A model generated the notes under the pieces. It ran no database searches. It had not been told where the DNA came from and worked only from the letters and a program-made list of their open reading frames with translations. 64,000 nt of DNA. Origin: JAASSS01 sp021767745. Lineage in GTDB: Bacteria > Pseudomonadota > Gammaproteobacteria > UBA5335. This document shows, piece after piece, positions 52,726-62,728 of the stretch; within the stretch, counting starts at the first letter, position 1; each line of letters begins with the position of its first letter. Made by a program: the position numbers and the translations under genes. The stretch spans positions 62,001 to 126,000 of the forward strand of contig JAXHVN010000013.1 in assembly GCA_034189165.1 (NCBI GenBank), given 5' to 3'.

Positions 52726-53370
52726 ATGCAGCCGTTCGTTACCGTCACCGGCACGGTCGCTCCGCTCGACCGGCCGAACGTGGACACCGACGCCATCATC
52801 CCCAAGCAGTACCTGAAATCGATCAAGCGCACGGGCTTTGGTCCCAACGCCTTCGACGACTGGCGCTATCTGGATGCCGGCGGCCTGGACGTCGACAACG
52901 CCAGCCGGCGGCCAGATCCAGACTTCGTGCTGAACCGGCCGGCCTACCGGCAGGCGACGGTTCTGCTGGCGCGGGAGAACTTCGGCTGCGGCTCCTCCCG
53001 CGAGCACGCAGTCTGGGCGCTGGCCGACTTCGGCTTCCGGGCGGTGATCGCTCCGAGCTTTGCCGACATCTTCTTCGGCAACTGCTTCAAGAACGGGCTG
53101 CTGCCGATCGTGCTGCCGACTGCGGCGGTCGACCGACTGTTTGCGCTGGCCACCGCGCCGGCGCCACTCCAGCTGACGGTCGACCTGCCTGCGCAGACGG
53201 TGAGCGGCGGCGGCGAGCAGTGGCCGTTCGAGATCGATGCCGAGCGCAAGCGCCGGCTCTTGGCCGGGCTGGACGACATCGCCCTGACGCTGCAGCAGGC
53301 CGAGCACATCCGTGCCTACGAGGCCCGCCGCCGCGACCAGGCGCCCTGGCTGTTCGCCGACCTCGGCTGA
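52726..53370 (+). CDS. leuD: 3-isopropylmalate dehydratase small subunit
   Basis: A 214-residue swivelling-domain partner of LeuC. 'DRPNVDTDAIIPKQYLKSIKRTGFG', 'LLARENFGCGSSREHAVWAL' and 'AVIAPSFADIFFGNCFKNGLLPI' are strict LeuD signatures. It starts three bases after leuC. In many relatives leuB follows directly; here an antisense SDR gene stands in between, with only ten bases between the two convergent stops. Confidence 0.97.
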   Translation: MQPFVTVTGTVAPLDRPNVDTDAIIPKQYLKSIKRTGFGPNAFDDWRYLDAGGLDVDNASRRPDPDFVLNRPAYRQATVLLARENFGCGSSREHAVWALADFGFRAVIAPSFADIFFGNCFKNGLLPIVLPTAAVDRLFALATAPAPLQLTVDLPAQTVSGGGEQWPFEIDAERKRRLLAGLDDIALTLQQAEHIRAYEARRRDQAPWLFADLG

Positions 53371-53380
53371 GGCCGGCGTA

Positions 53381-54142
53381 CTACTCGGCGTAGTGCATCC
53401 GGCGGGTCATCCCGCCGTCGACGATCAGGTTCTGCCCGGTGACGAAGGCGGCATCGGCGGAGAGCAGGAAGACGACGGCGCCGGCCACGTCCGGCGGCCG
53501 ACCGACGCGTCCGACCGGATGCTGTTCGTGGTCGATCGGCCGCAGCGCCGGCTCCTGGCGGGCCTCGTGCTTCTGCCAGTCGGCGGTCTCGATCCAGCCC
53601 GGGCTGATGCAGTTGACGCGCAGCGGCGCGAGACTCATCGCCAGCGCATGGGTGAGTGCGACGATGCCGCCCTTGCTGGCGGCGTAGGCCTCGGTGTGCG
53701 GCTCGGACTGCAGCGCGCGGGTGGAGGCGATGTTCACCATCGCGCCGCCCGTCTCGCGCAGCGGCTCCGCGGTGTGCTTGGCGACGATCGCGTAGCCGGT
53801 CAAGTTGACGTCGATCACCCGCCGCCAGTGCGCCAGATCGAGTTCCTCGATCGGCCCATTGTCCGGCGCGGCCATGCCGGCGTTGTTGATCACCGCGTCC
53901 AGCCGCTCGAACTGCTGGAGCAAGGCCCGTACCAGGTTGGTCACCTGCAGTTCGTCGGCCACGTCCACCCGGTCGGTCAGCAGCTGCGCCTCGTCGTGCT
54001 CGGCAGCCAGCTCACGCAGCGCATCGCGATCGACATCCGCCACCACCACGCGCCAGCCGTCGCGCAGCAGGCGCTGGGTGATGCCAAGGCCGATGCCCTG
54101 CGCGCCGCCCGTGACCAGCGCCACCCGCGCCGGCTCAGACAT
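53381..54142 (-). CDS. Short-chain dehydrogenase/reductase inserted between leuD and leuB
   Basis: A 253-residue classical SDR. The cofactor motif is 'VALVTGGAQGIGLGITQRLL', with D at the end of strand 2 ('VVVADVDRDAL') suggesting NAD use. 'INNAGMAAPDN', 'VNIASTRALQSEPHTEAYAASKGGIVAL' and 'FVTGQNLIVDGGMTRRMHYAE' fit the 3-oxoacyl-ACP reductase/glucose dehydrogenase-like group. The substrate is unknown. It is transcribed against the leu genes. A GGGTGG stretch precedes the ATG at 54142; the in-frame extension to 54217 lacks homology. Its placement within a conserved operon suggests later insertion. Confidence 0.87.
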   Translation of the reverse strand: MSEPARVALVTGGAQGIGLGITQRLLRDGWRVVVADVDRDALRELAAEHDEAQLLTDRVDVADELQVTNLVRALLQQFERLDAVINNAGMAAPDNGPIEELDLAHWRRVIDVNLTGYAIVAKHTAEPLRETGGAMVNIASTRALQSEPHTEAYAASKGGIVALTHALAMSLAPLRVNCISPGWIETADWQKHEARQEPALRPIDHEQHPVGRVGRPPDVAGAVVFLLSADAAFVTGQNLIVDGGMTRRMHYAE

Positions 54143-54290
54143 GGCGCCACCCCGGCCCGGCGGCGGGGCGTGGCTGGCGGGGCGAGGGCGGCAGGAATGA
54201 CTGGGGGCGCATGGCATGGCTGCGTGGGAATGGGCCTATCCGATGCCGGCGTACCCAGGTTGGTTCCCGCAGCGCCGCCGGCGGCGGCCG

Positions 54291-54320
54291 TTCGGGTCGG
54301 CGCCGGCGGCCCGTTATAAT
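54291..54320 (+). promoter_or_regulatory. Candidate leuB promoter with perfect TATAAT
   Basis: A perfect -10 hexamer TATAAT (54315-54320) is very rare in this GC-rich sequence and lies 44 bases before the leuB ATG. The -35 region (54291-54296, TTCGGG) matches only the TT. It would give leuB-asd a start independent of leuCD, as needed with an antisense gene in between. Confidence 0.6.
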
Positions 54321-54364
54321 GGCCTGTTTCGCGCTGCCGAGCGGCGGCAAGCCCAAGAGGACGC

Positions 54365-55444
<1,080 letters not shown>

Positions 55445-55454
55445 GGAGGATTCG

Positions 55455-56570
55455 ATGCAGAAGATGAAGACAGGCCTGGTGGGCTGGCGCGGGATGGTCG
55501 GCTCGGTGCTGATGCAGCGGATGCGCGAGGAGAACGACTTCGCCGGCATCGAGCCCACCTTTTTCTCCACCAGCCAGGCCGGCGCGGCCGCGCCGGCAGA
55601 GGCCGGTGGCGCCGTGCTGGCGGACGCGCATGATCTCGACGCGCTGGCGGCGATGGACGTCATCATCACCTGCCAAGGCGGCGACTACACCGGGCAGGTG
55701 CACGGCGCGTTGCGCGCGCGCGGCTGGCAGGGCTACTGGATCGACGCCGCCTCCACGCTGCGCATGGCCGCGGACAGCGTCATCGTGCTCGACCCGGTCA
55801 ACCGTGAGGTGATCGATGCCGCGCTGGACGCCGGGCGGCGTGACTTCATCGGTGGCAACTGCACCGTCAGCCTCATGCTGCTGGCCGTCGGCGGCCTGCT
55901 GCGGGCCGATCTGGTCGAGTGGATCAGCCCGATGACCTACCAGGCGGCCTCCGGCGCCGGCGCGGCCAACATGCGCGAGCTGCTGGCCCAATTCGGGCAG
56001 CTGCACGACGCTGCGCGCGAGCTGCTCGACGATCCGGCCAGCGCCATTCTGGCGATCGACCGGCAGGTCACCGCGGCGCTGCGGCACGAGCAGTTCCCCC
56101 ACGCCGCCTTTGGCGCACCGCTCGCCGGCAGCCTGATCCCGTGGATCGATCGCGCCATGGACGGCGGCCAGACCCGCGAGGAATGGAAGGCGCAGGCAGA
56201 GGCGAACAAGATCCTCGGCCGGAGCGCCGACCCCGTGCCGATCGATGGACTGTGCGTGCGGATCGGGGCGATGCGCTCGCACAGCCAGGCGCTGACGATC
56301 AAGCTGCGCGGCGACGTGCCGCTGCCCGAGATCCACGAGCGCATCGCGGCCGGCAACGACTGGGTGCGCGTGGTGCCGAACGAGCCGGAAGCGACGCGGC
56401 AGGCGCTGACACCGGCGGCCGTCACCGGTGGGCTGGAGATTGCCGTCGGCCGCCTGCGCAAGCTCAGCATGGGCGGCGAGTACCTCGGTGCCTTCACCGT
56501 CGGTGATCAACTGCTGTGGGGCGCGGCGGAGCCGCTGCGGCGGATGCTGCGCATCCTGCAGACCCGCTAA
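55455..56570 (+). CDS. asd: Aspartate-semialdehyde dehydrogenase
   Basis: A 371-residue Asd of the Gram-negative type. It makes aspartate semialdehyde for lysine, methionine, threonine and diaminopimelate. The NADP motif is 'TGLVGWRGMVGSVLMQRM', catalytic C136 is in 'FIGGNCTVSLML', and substrate-binding regions include 'SPMTYQAASGAGAANMRELL' and 'CVRIGAMRSHSQALTIKL'. GAGGAGGATTCG precedes the ATG. It follows leuB closely and precedes fimV, which is the conserved gammaproteobacterial order. Confidence 0.97.
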   Translation: MQKMKTGLVGWRGMVGSVLMQRMREENDFAGIEPTFFSTSQAGAAAPAEAGGAVLADAHDLDALAAMDVIITCQGGDYTGQVHGALRARGWQGYWIDAASTLRMAADSVIVLDPVNREVIDAALDAGRRDFIGGNCTVSLMLLAVGGLLRADLVEWISPMTYQAASGAGAANMRELLAQFGQLHDAARELLDDPASAILAIDRQVTAALRHEQFPHAAFGAPLAGSLIPWIDRAMDGGQTREEWKAQAEANKILGRSADPVPIDGLCVRIGAMRSHSQALTIKLRGDVPLPEIHERIAAGNDWVRVVPNEPEATRQALTPAAVTGGLEIAVGRLRKLSMGGEYLGAFTVGDQLLWGAAEPLRRMLRILQTR

Positions 56571-56619
56571 ACCTGCGCGCGGACGAACGGTCCGCTATGC
56601 TCGTTGGCCGGTGAGCCCG

Positions 56620-56643
56620 CCGCCCGTCACCCGTGACGGGCGG
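56620..56643 (+). other. Strong hairpin between asd and fimV
   Basis: CCGCCCGTCAC and GTGACGGGCGG form a perfect 11-bp stem with a two-base loop (a 9-bp stem with a larger loop in practice), 50 bases after asd. No T-run follows. It may reduce read-through into fimV or be an operator dyad. Confidence 0.4.
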
Positions 56644-56711
56644 CTGCGGTTCTCAAGGAAGGTTCCAGGCGAGCCGACAGGCTACAGGATGAAGCCGCGG
56701 AGACGGGGTTG

Positions 56712-59150
56712 ATGAGCAGAGCGGGCAAGTGGATGGGGATCGCCGGGGCGGTCCTGCTTTGGCCTGGATTGGCGGCGGCGCTCGGACTGGGGGAACTAGA
56801 GACCCGCTCGGCGCTGAACCAGCCGTTCGAGGCGCGCATTCCCATCGTGCGGGCCGAGGCGCAGGAGCTGGACACGCTGTCGATCGAGCTGGCCGACGCG
56901 CAGACGCACGAGCGGGCAATGCTCACGCCGCCGAGTGTGGCCGGGGGGTTGCGCTTCGAGCTGATGCGCGGCGGCGCGCAGCCTTATATCCGCGTCACCA
57001 CCGACCAGCCCATCCGCGACCCGTTCTTCACCTTTCTTCTGGAAGTCAACTGGTCCGGCGGCCAGATGCTGCGCGAGTACACCACGCTGCTCGACCCGCC
57101 GCTCCTGACCCAGCAGGCGCCCACGGTCACGCGTGCGCCCACGACTCGCGAGACAGCGCCCCCCGCTGCGCCGGCGGCCCCTGCTCCGGCTCCAGCCCCG
57201 GCGCGATCGGCCCCGGCACGCGAGCAGGACTATGGCCCGGTGCGCGAGGGCGAGAACCTCTGGGAAATTTCCCGCCGCGTCAGCCGAGGGACCGGCGCCA
57301 GCCTGAACCAGGTGATGCTGGCCATCTATCGCCGTAATCCGCAGGCCTTCGCCGGCAACGTCAACCTGCTGCGCCAGGGCGTGGTACTCGACCTGCCGCC
57401 GGCCGATGAGATCCGAACCATTCCGCGCCAGGAAGCGATCCGCACGATCGCGGCCATGAACGACGCCTGGCGCCAGCGCAATGCACCTGCCGCGGACACG
57501 GCGCAGGGAGCGCAGGAGGCGGGCGGCGAGTCCGGCGGCGCCACGGCGCCGGCCACCCCGGCAACTGCCGAAACGGAGACCGAGACCGCAGCCGATGCGC
57601 CGCGTCGCCCGCGGCTGCAGCTGGTGGCGCCGGACGAGGCGCTGGAGGGCGGCATGGCCGCCGACGAGAGTCAGGCCGGACAGGCCGCCGGGCCGGCAGC
57701 GGCCAGCGCGGGGGAGCAAGCCCTGCGCGGCGAACTCGCTCAGCTGGAGGAGGAACTGCAGGAGAGCCAGGCGCTGCTGCGACTGCGCAACGCGGAGCTC
57801 GCAGCGCTGCAGCGGCGATTGTCGGCGCTCGATGCCGGCGCTGCTGCGGCGCCCGAGTCGACGGTGGCCGAATCCGGTAGCGCGTCGGCACCGGCCGAGC
57901 CGATCGAGCCGGCCGGTTCGGCTGCCGTCGCGCCACCTGACCCGCGGCCGCTGGCCGCCGATGGCACCGAGCCGGGCGGCGTGAATCTGCCGGGCTGGCT
58001 GCGCAATCCGCTCTGGCTGCTGCTGGCGGCCGGCGGCATCCTGCTGGCGCTGTTGCTGCTGATCCTGCGCCGACGCCAGGCAGCGGCGCCGGATCTGACG
58101 GACGAGCCGGCAGATTTTGGGGACGAAGACCCGGCGCCGGCGGCCGCGGGTGATGCCGCGCCGGAACAAGCCGAGGACGAGCCGGCGGGCGCCGCAACCG
58201 CCAACGCGCCGACGGCCACCGATGAGGTGCTGACGGAGATCGACCTGGCGCTGGCGCAGGCGCAGACCGATGAGGCGCTGGACCTGGTGGAGCGGGCGCT
58301 GGACGAGTCCCCGTCACCGGCGCCGGTCGCACTGCGGCTGAAGCACGCGGAGGTGCTGGCGGCGGCAGGTCTTCCGGCCGCCCTGGACGAGGCGCTCGAC
58401 CGTCTTGAGGCCGATCCGGCGGCGCGGGCGCATCCGGATTGGCCTGCAGTGGCGGCCCTGCGCGCTCAGGCCGAGCCCGCCGGCGCTGCCGAGGCGGAGC
58501 CGGGCCCCGTGGCTGGGCAGGAGACGGCGTCGGTCGATCGGACCGCGCTGCTGGATCTGGATCTGGACGAGGCCGAGCCCGAGGCCGACGAGGCGGCGGC
58601 TGTGCAGGATGAGCCGCTGGAGTTCGATCAGCCTGTGGATGGCCCGGGTGCAGGGCCGGCCGCGACCGGCATTCCGCCGGACGAGCAGGCCGAGGCGCTG
58701 GAAAGCAAGCTCGATCTGGCCCGGGCATACCTGGAGATGGAGGCCTACGAGGAGGCCCGGGCCGCGCTCGATGTCGTGGCGGCGCAGGGCTCCTCGCTGC
58801 AGCGGCAGGAGGCCGACACGCTGCGCCTTCAGCTGCCGGACGCCGAGGTGTCGGCGGCGCCGACCCCGCCCGCGGATGCGATGCCGGCGAGCCTGGATGA
58901 GGCGCCGTCGCTGCCGGCTGCGGCGCCGGCAGCAGCCGATGACGCCGAGGATGTCGACGAGTCCGCGGCCGACGAATCGTCCTGGCTCAGCGAGGAGGAG
59001 TCTGCCGTGGAAACCAAGCTCGATCTCGCGCGGGCCTATGTCGGCATGGAGGATCTCGAGGGCGCGCGCGGGCTGCTGCGCGAGGTCCTCGAGGAGGGGG
59101 ACGATGACCAGCAGGCGCAGGCGCAGCGCATGCTGGACGAGCTGCCCTGA
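56712..59150 (+). CDS. fimV: FimV-family pilus assembly/polar hub protein
   Basis: An 812-residue FimV. It has a signal peptide ('MGIAGAVLLWPGLAAALG') and an N-terminal periplasmic domain ('LGELETRSALNQPFEARIPI'). A LysM-like peptidoglycan-binding domain lies near residues 175-230 ('VREGENLWEISRRVS', 'SLNQVMLAIYRRNPQAFAGNVNLL'). A coiled coil follows at about 335-372 ('GELAQLEEELQESQALLRL'), then one membrane helix at about 430-452. The acidic cytoplasmic part holds TPR-like repeats and the FimV C-terminal motif ('ETKLDLARAYVGMEDLEGARGLL', also seen as 'ESKLDLARAYLEMEAYEEA'). FimV organises type IV pili, twitching and cell-pole signalling. Its place between asd and truA is canonical. Confidence 0.92.
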   Translation: MSRAGKWMGIAGAVLLWPGLAAALGLGELETRSALNQPFEARIPIVRAEAQELDTLSIELADAQTHERAMLTPPSVAGGLRFELMRGGAQPYIRVTTDQPIRDPFFTFLLEVNWSGGQMLREYTTLLDPPLLTQQAPTVTRAPTTRETAPPAAPAAPAPAPAPARSAPAREQDYGPVREGENLWEISRRVSRGTGASLNQVMLAIYRRNPQAFAGNVNLLRQGVVLDLPPADEIRTIPRQEAIRTIAAMNDAWRQRNAPAADTAQGAQEAGGESGGATAPATPATAETETETAADAPRRPRLQLVAPDEALEGGMAADESQAGQAAGPAAASAGEQALRGELAQLEEELQESQALLRLRNAELAALQRRLSALDAGAAAAPESTVAESGSASAPAEPIEPAGSAAVAPPDPRPLAADGTEPGGVNLPGWLRNPLWLLLAAGGILLALLLLILRRRQAAAPDLTDEPADFGDEDPAPAAAGDAAPEQAEDEPAGAATANAPTATDEVLTEIDLALAQAQTDEALDLVERALDESPSPAPVALRLKHAEVLAAAGLPAALDEALDRLEADPAARAHPDWPAVAALRAQAEPAGAAEAEPGPVAGQETASVDRTALLDLDLDEAEPEADEAAAVQDEPLEFDQPVDGPGAGPAATGIPPDEQAEALESKLDLARAYLEMEAYEEARAALDVVAAQGSSLQRQEADTLRLQLPDAEVSAAPTPPADAMPASLDEAPSLPAAAPAAADDAEDVDESAADESSWLSEEESAVETKLDLARAYVGMEDLEGARGLLREVLEEGDDDQQAQAQRMLDELP

Positions 59151-59168
59151 GCGGGTGACTGCCCCGAC

Positions 59169-59996
59169 ATGACCCCGCCGACGCCCGCGGGCGCCGGCCC
59201 TCCACCCGGCCGCACCCGCATCGCGCTGGGGCTGGAGTACGACGGCTCGCGCTATCACGGCTGGGAGGCGCAGCGACATACCGGTCTCACGGTGCAGGCG
59301 ACGCTCGAGCGGGCGCTTGCCCGCATCGCCGATGCGCCGGTCCGCACCGTGGTGGCCGGGCGTACCGACACCGGTGTCCACGCCGCCGGCCAGGTGGTGC
59401 ATTTCGAGACTGACGCTCAGCGTCCGGCGCGGGCGTGGGTGCTCGGCACCAACAGCCATCTGCCGGCCGATGTCAGCGTCAGCTGGGCCCAGGCGGTGCC
59501 GGCGGATTTCCACGCCCGCTTCAGCGCCCGCTGGCGGGTCTATCGCTATCTGCTGATGGACCGCCGGGCGCGGTCGGCGCTGCGGGCCGGGCGGGTGTGC
59601 TGGCGCCGGTATCCGCTCGATCACGGCCGCATGCATGCCGCGGCGCAGGCGCTCGTCGGCGAGCACGACTTCAGCGCCTTTCGCGGCGCCGACTGCCAGG
59701 CGCACAGCCCGATCCGCCAGGTGCAGTGGTTGCGAGTGCGGCGGCGGGGCGAGCTGGTGATCGTCGATATCCGGGCCAATGCCTTCCTGCATCACATGGT
59801 GCGCAACATCGTCGGCAGTCTGCTGCCCATCGGCGAGGGCAGCCGCCCGGCCGGTTGGCTCGGCGAAGTACTCGCCGCGCGCGATCGGCGTGCCGCCGGT
59901 GTGACGGCGCCGGCCGCCGGACTCTATCTGGTCGCGGTGGGGTACCCCGACCATGCGCTGCCAAGCCGCCGGCCCACGGTGCTTGGCGTCTTCTGA
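59169..59996 (+). CDS. truA: tRNA pseudouridine(38-40) synthase
   Basis: A 275-residue TruA. The catalytic aspartate is D67 in 'VVAGRTDTGVHAAGQVVHF'. 'RIALGLEYDGSRYHGWEAQ' and 'VDIRANAFLHHMVRNIVGSLLPIGEG' are diagnostic. It modifies U38, U39 and U40 in tRNA anticodon arms. The first 16 residues are proline-rich and extend beyond the usual start, but no later start codon before the conserved part is available. It begins 18 bases after fimV. Confidence 0.96.
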   Translation: MTPPTPAGAGPPPGRTRIALGLEYDGSRYHGWEAQRHTGLTVQATLERALARIADAPVRTVVAGRTDTGVHAAGQVVHFETDAQRPARAWVLGTNSHLPADVSVSWAQAVPADFHARFSARWRVYRYLLMDRRARSALRAGRVCWRRYPLDHGRMHAAAQALVGEHDFSAFRGADCQAHSPIRQVQWLRVRRRGELVIVDIRANAFLHHMVRNIVGSLLPIGEGSRPAGWLGEVLAARDRRAAGVTAPAAGLYLVAVGYPDHALPSRRPTVLGVF

Positions 59997-60049
59997 AGCG
60001 GGCCGGCGTCTCTGGTAACCTGTCCTGCTGGCGGGGTGAATCGGCGTCG

Positions 60050-60694
60050 ATGTCGCGGATAACGATCAAGATTTGCGGGCTGACGCGCCCGGCGGACGTC
60101 ACCGCCGCGGTCGAGGCCGGCGCCGACGCGCTCGGGCTGGTGTTCGTGCCCGCCAGCCCCCGCGCACTGGAGCCGGCGCAGGCAGCCGCGCTGGTGACCG
60201 ATCTGCCACCGTTCATCACCCTGATCGGGCTGTTCATGGATCCGCAACCGGCGCAGGTCGAGGCGGTGCTGGCAGCGGTGCCGCTCGATCAGCTGCAGTT
60301 CCACGGCACGGAATCGGCCGCTGCCTGCGCGCGCTACGGGCGGCCGTACATCAAGACCGTGCCGCTCGGCGAGACGACCGATCCCCAGCGCCTGTACGAT
60401 GCTGCCGCGGCGCACCCGCGCGCCCGGGCGCTGCTGATCGACGGCCATGGTGTCGGCGAGCTCGGTGGCCAGGGCCGGCGTGTGGGACGCCTGGCCGACG
60501 GTCGCCGCTGGGGCGAGGTGCTGGCGCGCCCGCTGGTGCTGGCCGGGGGGCTGGCGCCGGGCAATGTGGCTGCGGCGGTGGCAGCGGCGGCGCCGGCGGC
60601 GGTGGATGTCAGCAGTGGTATCGAGCGTGCCCCGGGAATCAAGGATCCGGCGCTGATGCGCCGGTTCGTGGAGGAGGTTAGAGGTGTCTGCTGA
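60050..60694 (+). CDS. trpF: Phosphoribosylanthranilate isomerase, divergent loop
   Basis: A 214-residue TIM barrel of the TrpF type, third step from chorismate to tryptophan. The general base C9 is in 'IKICGLTRPADV' and 'LGLVFVPASPRAL', 'LQFHGTES' and 'VDVSSGIERAPGIKDP' are all typical. The catalytic aspartate region reads 'ALLIDGHGVGELGGQGRRVG' (D131): the usual GG(S/T)G phosphate loop is GGQG (139-142), and the following FDW is replaced by a longer basic stretch. There is no frameshift. The start codon has only a distant ribosome site. It overlaps trpB by 11 bases. Confidence 0.93.
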   Translation: MSRITIKICGLTRPADVTAAVEAGADALGLVFVPASPRALEPAQAAALVTDLPPFITLIGLFMDPQPAQVEAVLAAVPLDQLQFHGTESAAACARYGRPYIKTVPLGETTDPQRLYDAAAAHPRARALLIDGHGVGELGGQGRRVGRLADGRRWGEVLARPLVLAGGLAPGNVAAAVAAAAPAAVDVSSGIERAPGIKDPALMRRFVEEVRGVC

Positions 60695-61898
60695 ACTGAG
60701 CGCCGCCACCGGCGGACCGGATGCGCGAGGCCACTTCGGCCCCTACGGCGGCCGATTCGTGCCCGAGACACTGATGGCGCCACTGGCCGAGCTGGCGGCT
60801 GCCTACGATCGCTATCGACAGGATCCGCAGTTCCAGGCCGAGCTCGATGCGGACCTGCAGGACTATGTCGGTCGCCCCTCGCCGCTGTACCTGGCGGAAC
60901 GGCTGACGCGCGAGGCCGGCGGCGCCCGCATCTATCTGAAGCGCGAGGACCTGAACCACACCGGCGCGCACAAGGTGAACAACACCATCGGCCAGATTCT
61001 GCTGGCCAAGCGCATGGGCAAGCGCCGCATCATCGCCGAGACCGGCGCTGGCCAGCACGGTGTGGCCACCGCCACCGTGGCCGCGCGCCTCGGGCTGGAG
61101 TGCGTGGTCTATATGGGCGCCAAGGATGTCGAGCGCCAAGCGCCGAACGTATACCGGATGCGCCTGCTGGGCGCGCGGGTGGTGCCGGTCACGGCCGGCT
61201 CGCAGACCCTGAAGGATGCGCTCAGCGAGGCGTTCCGCGACTGGGTGACGCGCATCGACGAGACCTTCTACGTCATCGGTACCGTCGCCGGACCCGACCC
61301 CTATCCGCGGCTGGTGCGGGACTTCCAGGCCATCATCGGCCGCGAGGTGCGCCAGCAGTTCCAGGCGCGCGAGCAGCGCCTGCCCGAGGCGCTGGTGGCC
61401 TGCGTCGGCGGCGGCTCCAACGCCATCGGCCTGTTCCACGACTTCATCGGGGAGCCGCAGGTGGCGCTGCACGGCGTGGAGGCCGCCGGTCGGGGCCTGG
61501 AGACCGGCGAGCACTCGGCGCCGCTGACGGTCGGCCGGCCCGGCGTGCTGCACGGCAATCGCACCTATCTGATGATGAACGACGACGGCCAGGTGGCGCC
61601 GGCCCACTCGATCTCCGCAGGACTGGACTATCCCGGCGTCGGGCCCGAACACGCCTGGCTGAAGGACTGTGGTCGGGCGCAGTACGTGGCCGTGGACGAC
61701 GCGGCGGCGCTGGCGGCCTTCCATCGGCTGACGCGCACCGAGGGCATCATTCCGGCGCTGGAGAGCTCGCATGCCGTCGCCCATGCGGTGGAACTGGCCG
61801 GCAAGCTCGGCCGCGACGCGGCGCTGGTGGTCAACCTCAGCGGCCGGGGCGACAAGGACATCGGCACGGTCGCCGAGCGTGAAGGGATCGAGCTGTGA
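60684..61898 (+). CDS. trpB: Tryptophan synthase beta subunit
   Basis: A 404-residue PLP enzyme that joins indole and serine. The PLP lysine is in 'KREDLNHTGAHKVNNTIGQILLAKRMGKRRIIAETGAGQHGVATATVAA', with the lysine in HTGAHK. 'ACVGGGSNAIGLFHDFI' binds the PLP phosphate, and 'GIIPALESSHAVAHAVELA' and 'NLSGRGDKDI' close the protein. The start is a GTG at 60684 with GGAGG just upstream. It overlaps trpF by 11 bases and trpA by four, so the three are translated together. Confidence 0.97.
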   Translation: MSAELSAATGGPDARGHFGPYGGRFVPETLMAPLAELAAAYDRYRQDPQFQAELDADLQDYVGRPSPLYLAERLTREAGGARIYLKREDLNHTGAHKVNNTIGQILLAKRMGKRRIIAETGAGQHGVATATVAARLGLECVVYMGAKDVERQAPNVYRMRLLGARVVPVTAGSQTLKDALSEAFRDWVTRIDETFYVIGTVAGPDPYPRLVRDFQAIIGREVRQQFQAREQRLPEALVACVGGGSNAIGLFHDFIGEPQVALHGVEAAGRGLETGEHSAPLTVGRPGVLHGNRTYLMMNDDGQVAPAHSISAGLDYPGVGPEHAWLKDCGRAQYVAVDDAAALAAFHRLTRTEGIIPALESSHAVAHAVELAGKLGRDAALVVNLSGRGDKDIGTVAEREGIEL

Positions 61899-62728
61899 GC
61901 CTGCCCCGTATCGAGCGATTGTTTGCCCGGCGCCGGGCGGCGGGCACCACGGCGCTGGTGCCCTATCTGATGGCGGGGGATCCGGATCTGGACACCTCGC
62001 TGCGCCTGATGCACGCGGCGGTCGATGCCGGTGCCGACCTGATCGAGCTGGGCATGCCATTCGCCGATCCCATGGCCGACGGGCCGGTGATCCAGCTGGC
62101 CTGCGAGCGCGCGCTCGCCGCCGGCACCGGGCTACTCGACGTGCTGGCGCTGGTGCGCCGTTTTCGGCAGCAGGATGACTCGACGCCGCTGATCCTGATG
62201 GGCTATCTCAATCCGATCGAGCGCTTTGGCTACGCTCGCTTCGCCGCCGCGGCTGCCGAGGCCGGTGTCGACGGCGTGCTGGTGGTCGACGTGCCGCCAG
62301 AGGAGGGCGACGAGCTGCACGCCGCGCTGCGGGGGCAGCAGCTGGCGACGATCTATCTGGTCGCCCCCACCACCGCGCCGGCGCGGATGGCGCAGATCGC
62401 GCAGGCCGCGAGTGGATTCGTCTACTACGTCTCGCTCAAGGGCGTGACCGGGGCGGCGTCGCTGGATACGGCTGCCGTCGCCGAGCGGGTCGGGCAGCTG
62501 CGGGCGCACAGCGCGCTGCCGGTCGCGGTCGGTTTCGGCGTGCGCGATGCCAAGGCCGCCGCCGAGGTGGCGAGGGTTGCCGATGCGGTCGTGGTCGGCA
62601 GCGCGCTGGTCGCCACGGTCGCCGAACATGCCGCCGACGTGCAGGCGGCCGAGACGGCGCTGCGGGCCCGGCTCGGCGAGCTGCGCGCCGCGATCGATCG
62701 CTGCGATGCTGACAAGGAGTTTGCATGA
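61895..62728 (+). CDS. trpA: Tryptophan synthase alpha subunit
   Basis: A 277-residue TIM barrel that cleaves indole-3-glycerol phosphate. The catalytic glutamate and aspartate are E49 and D60 in 'ADLIELGMPFADPMADGPVIQ'. 'VDGVLVVDVPPEEGDEL' and 'GFVYYVSLKGVTGA' follow, with a phosphate site in 'VAVGFGVRDAKAA'. The start is a GTG that overlaps the trpB stop (GTGA), and the end overlaps accD by four bases. Confidence 0.97.
   Translation: MSLPRIERLFARRRAAGTTALVPYLMAGDPDLDTSLRLMHAAVDAGADLIELGMPFADPMADGPVIQLACERALAAGTGLLDVLALVRRFRQQDDSTPLILMGYLNPIERFGYARFAAAAAEAGVDGVLVVDVPPEEGDELHAALRGQQLATIYLVAPTTAPARMAQIAQAASGFVYYVSLKGVTGAASLDTAAVAERVGQLRAHSALPVAVGFGVRDAKAAAEVARVADAVVVGSALVATVAEHAADVQAAETALRARLGELRAAIDRCDADKEFA

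Noticed and set aside
56620..56643. Hairpin after asd as a rho-independent terminator
   Set aside because: The stem is strong but no T-run follows, so it is listed only as a hairpin.
60440..60520. Frameshift or sequencing error in trpF explaining the odd loop
   Set aside because: The reading frame is continuous and conserved motifs occur on both sides in the same frame.
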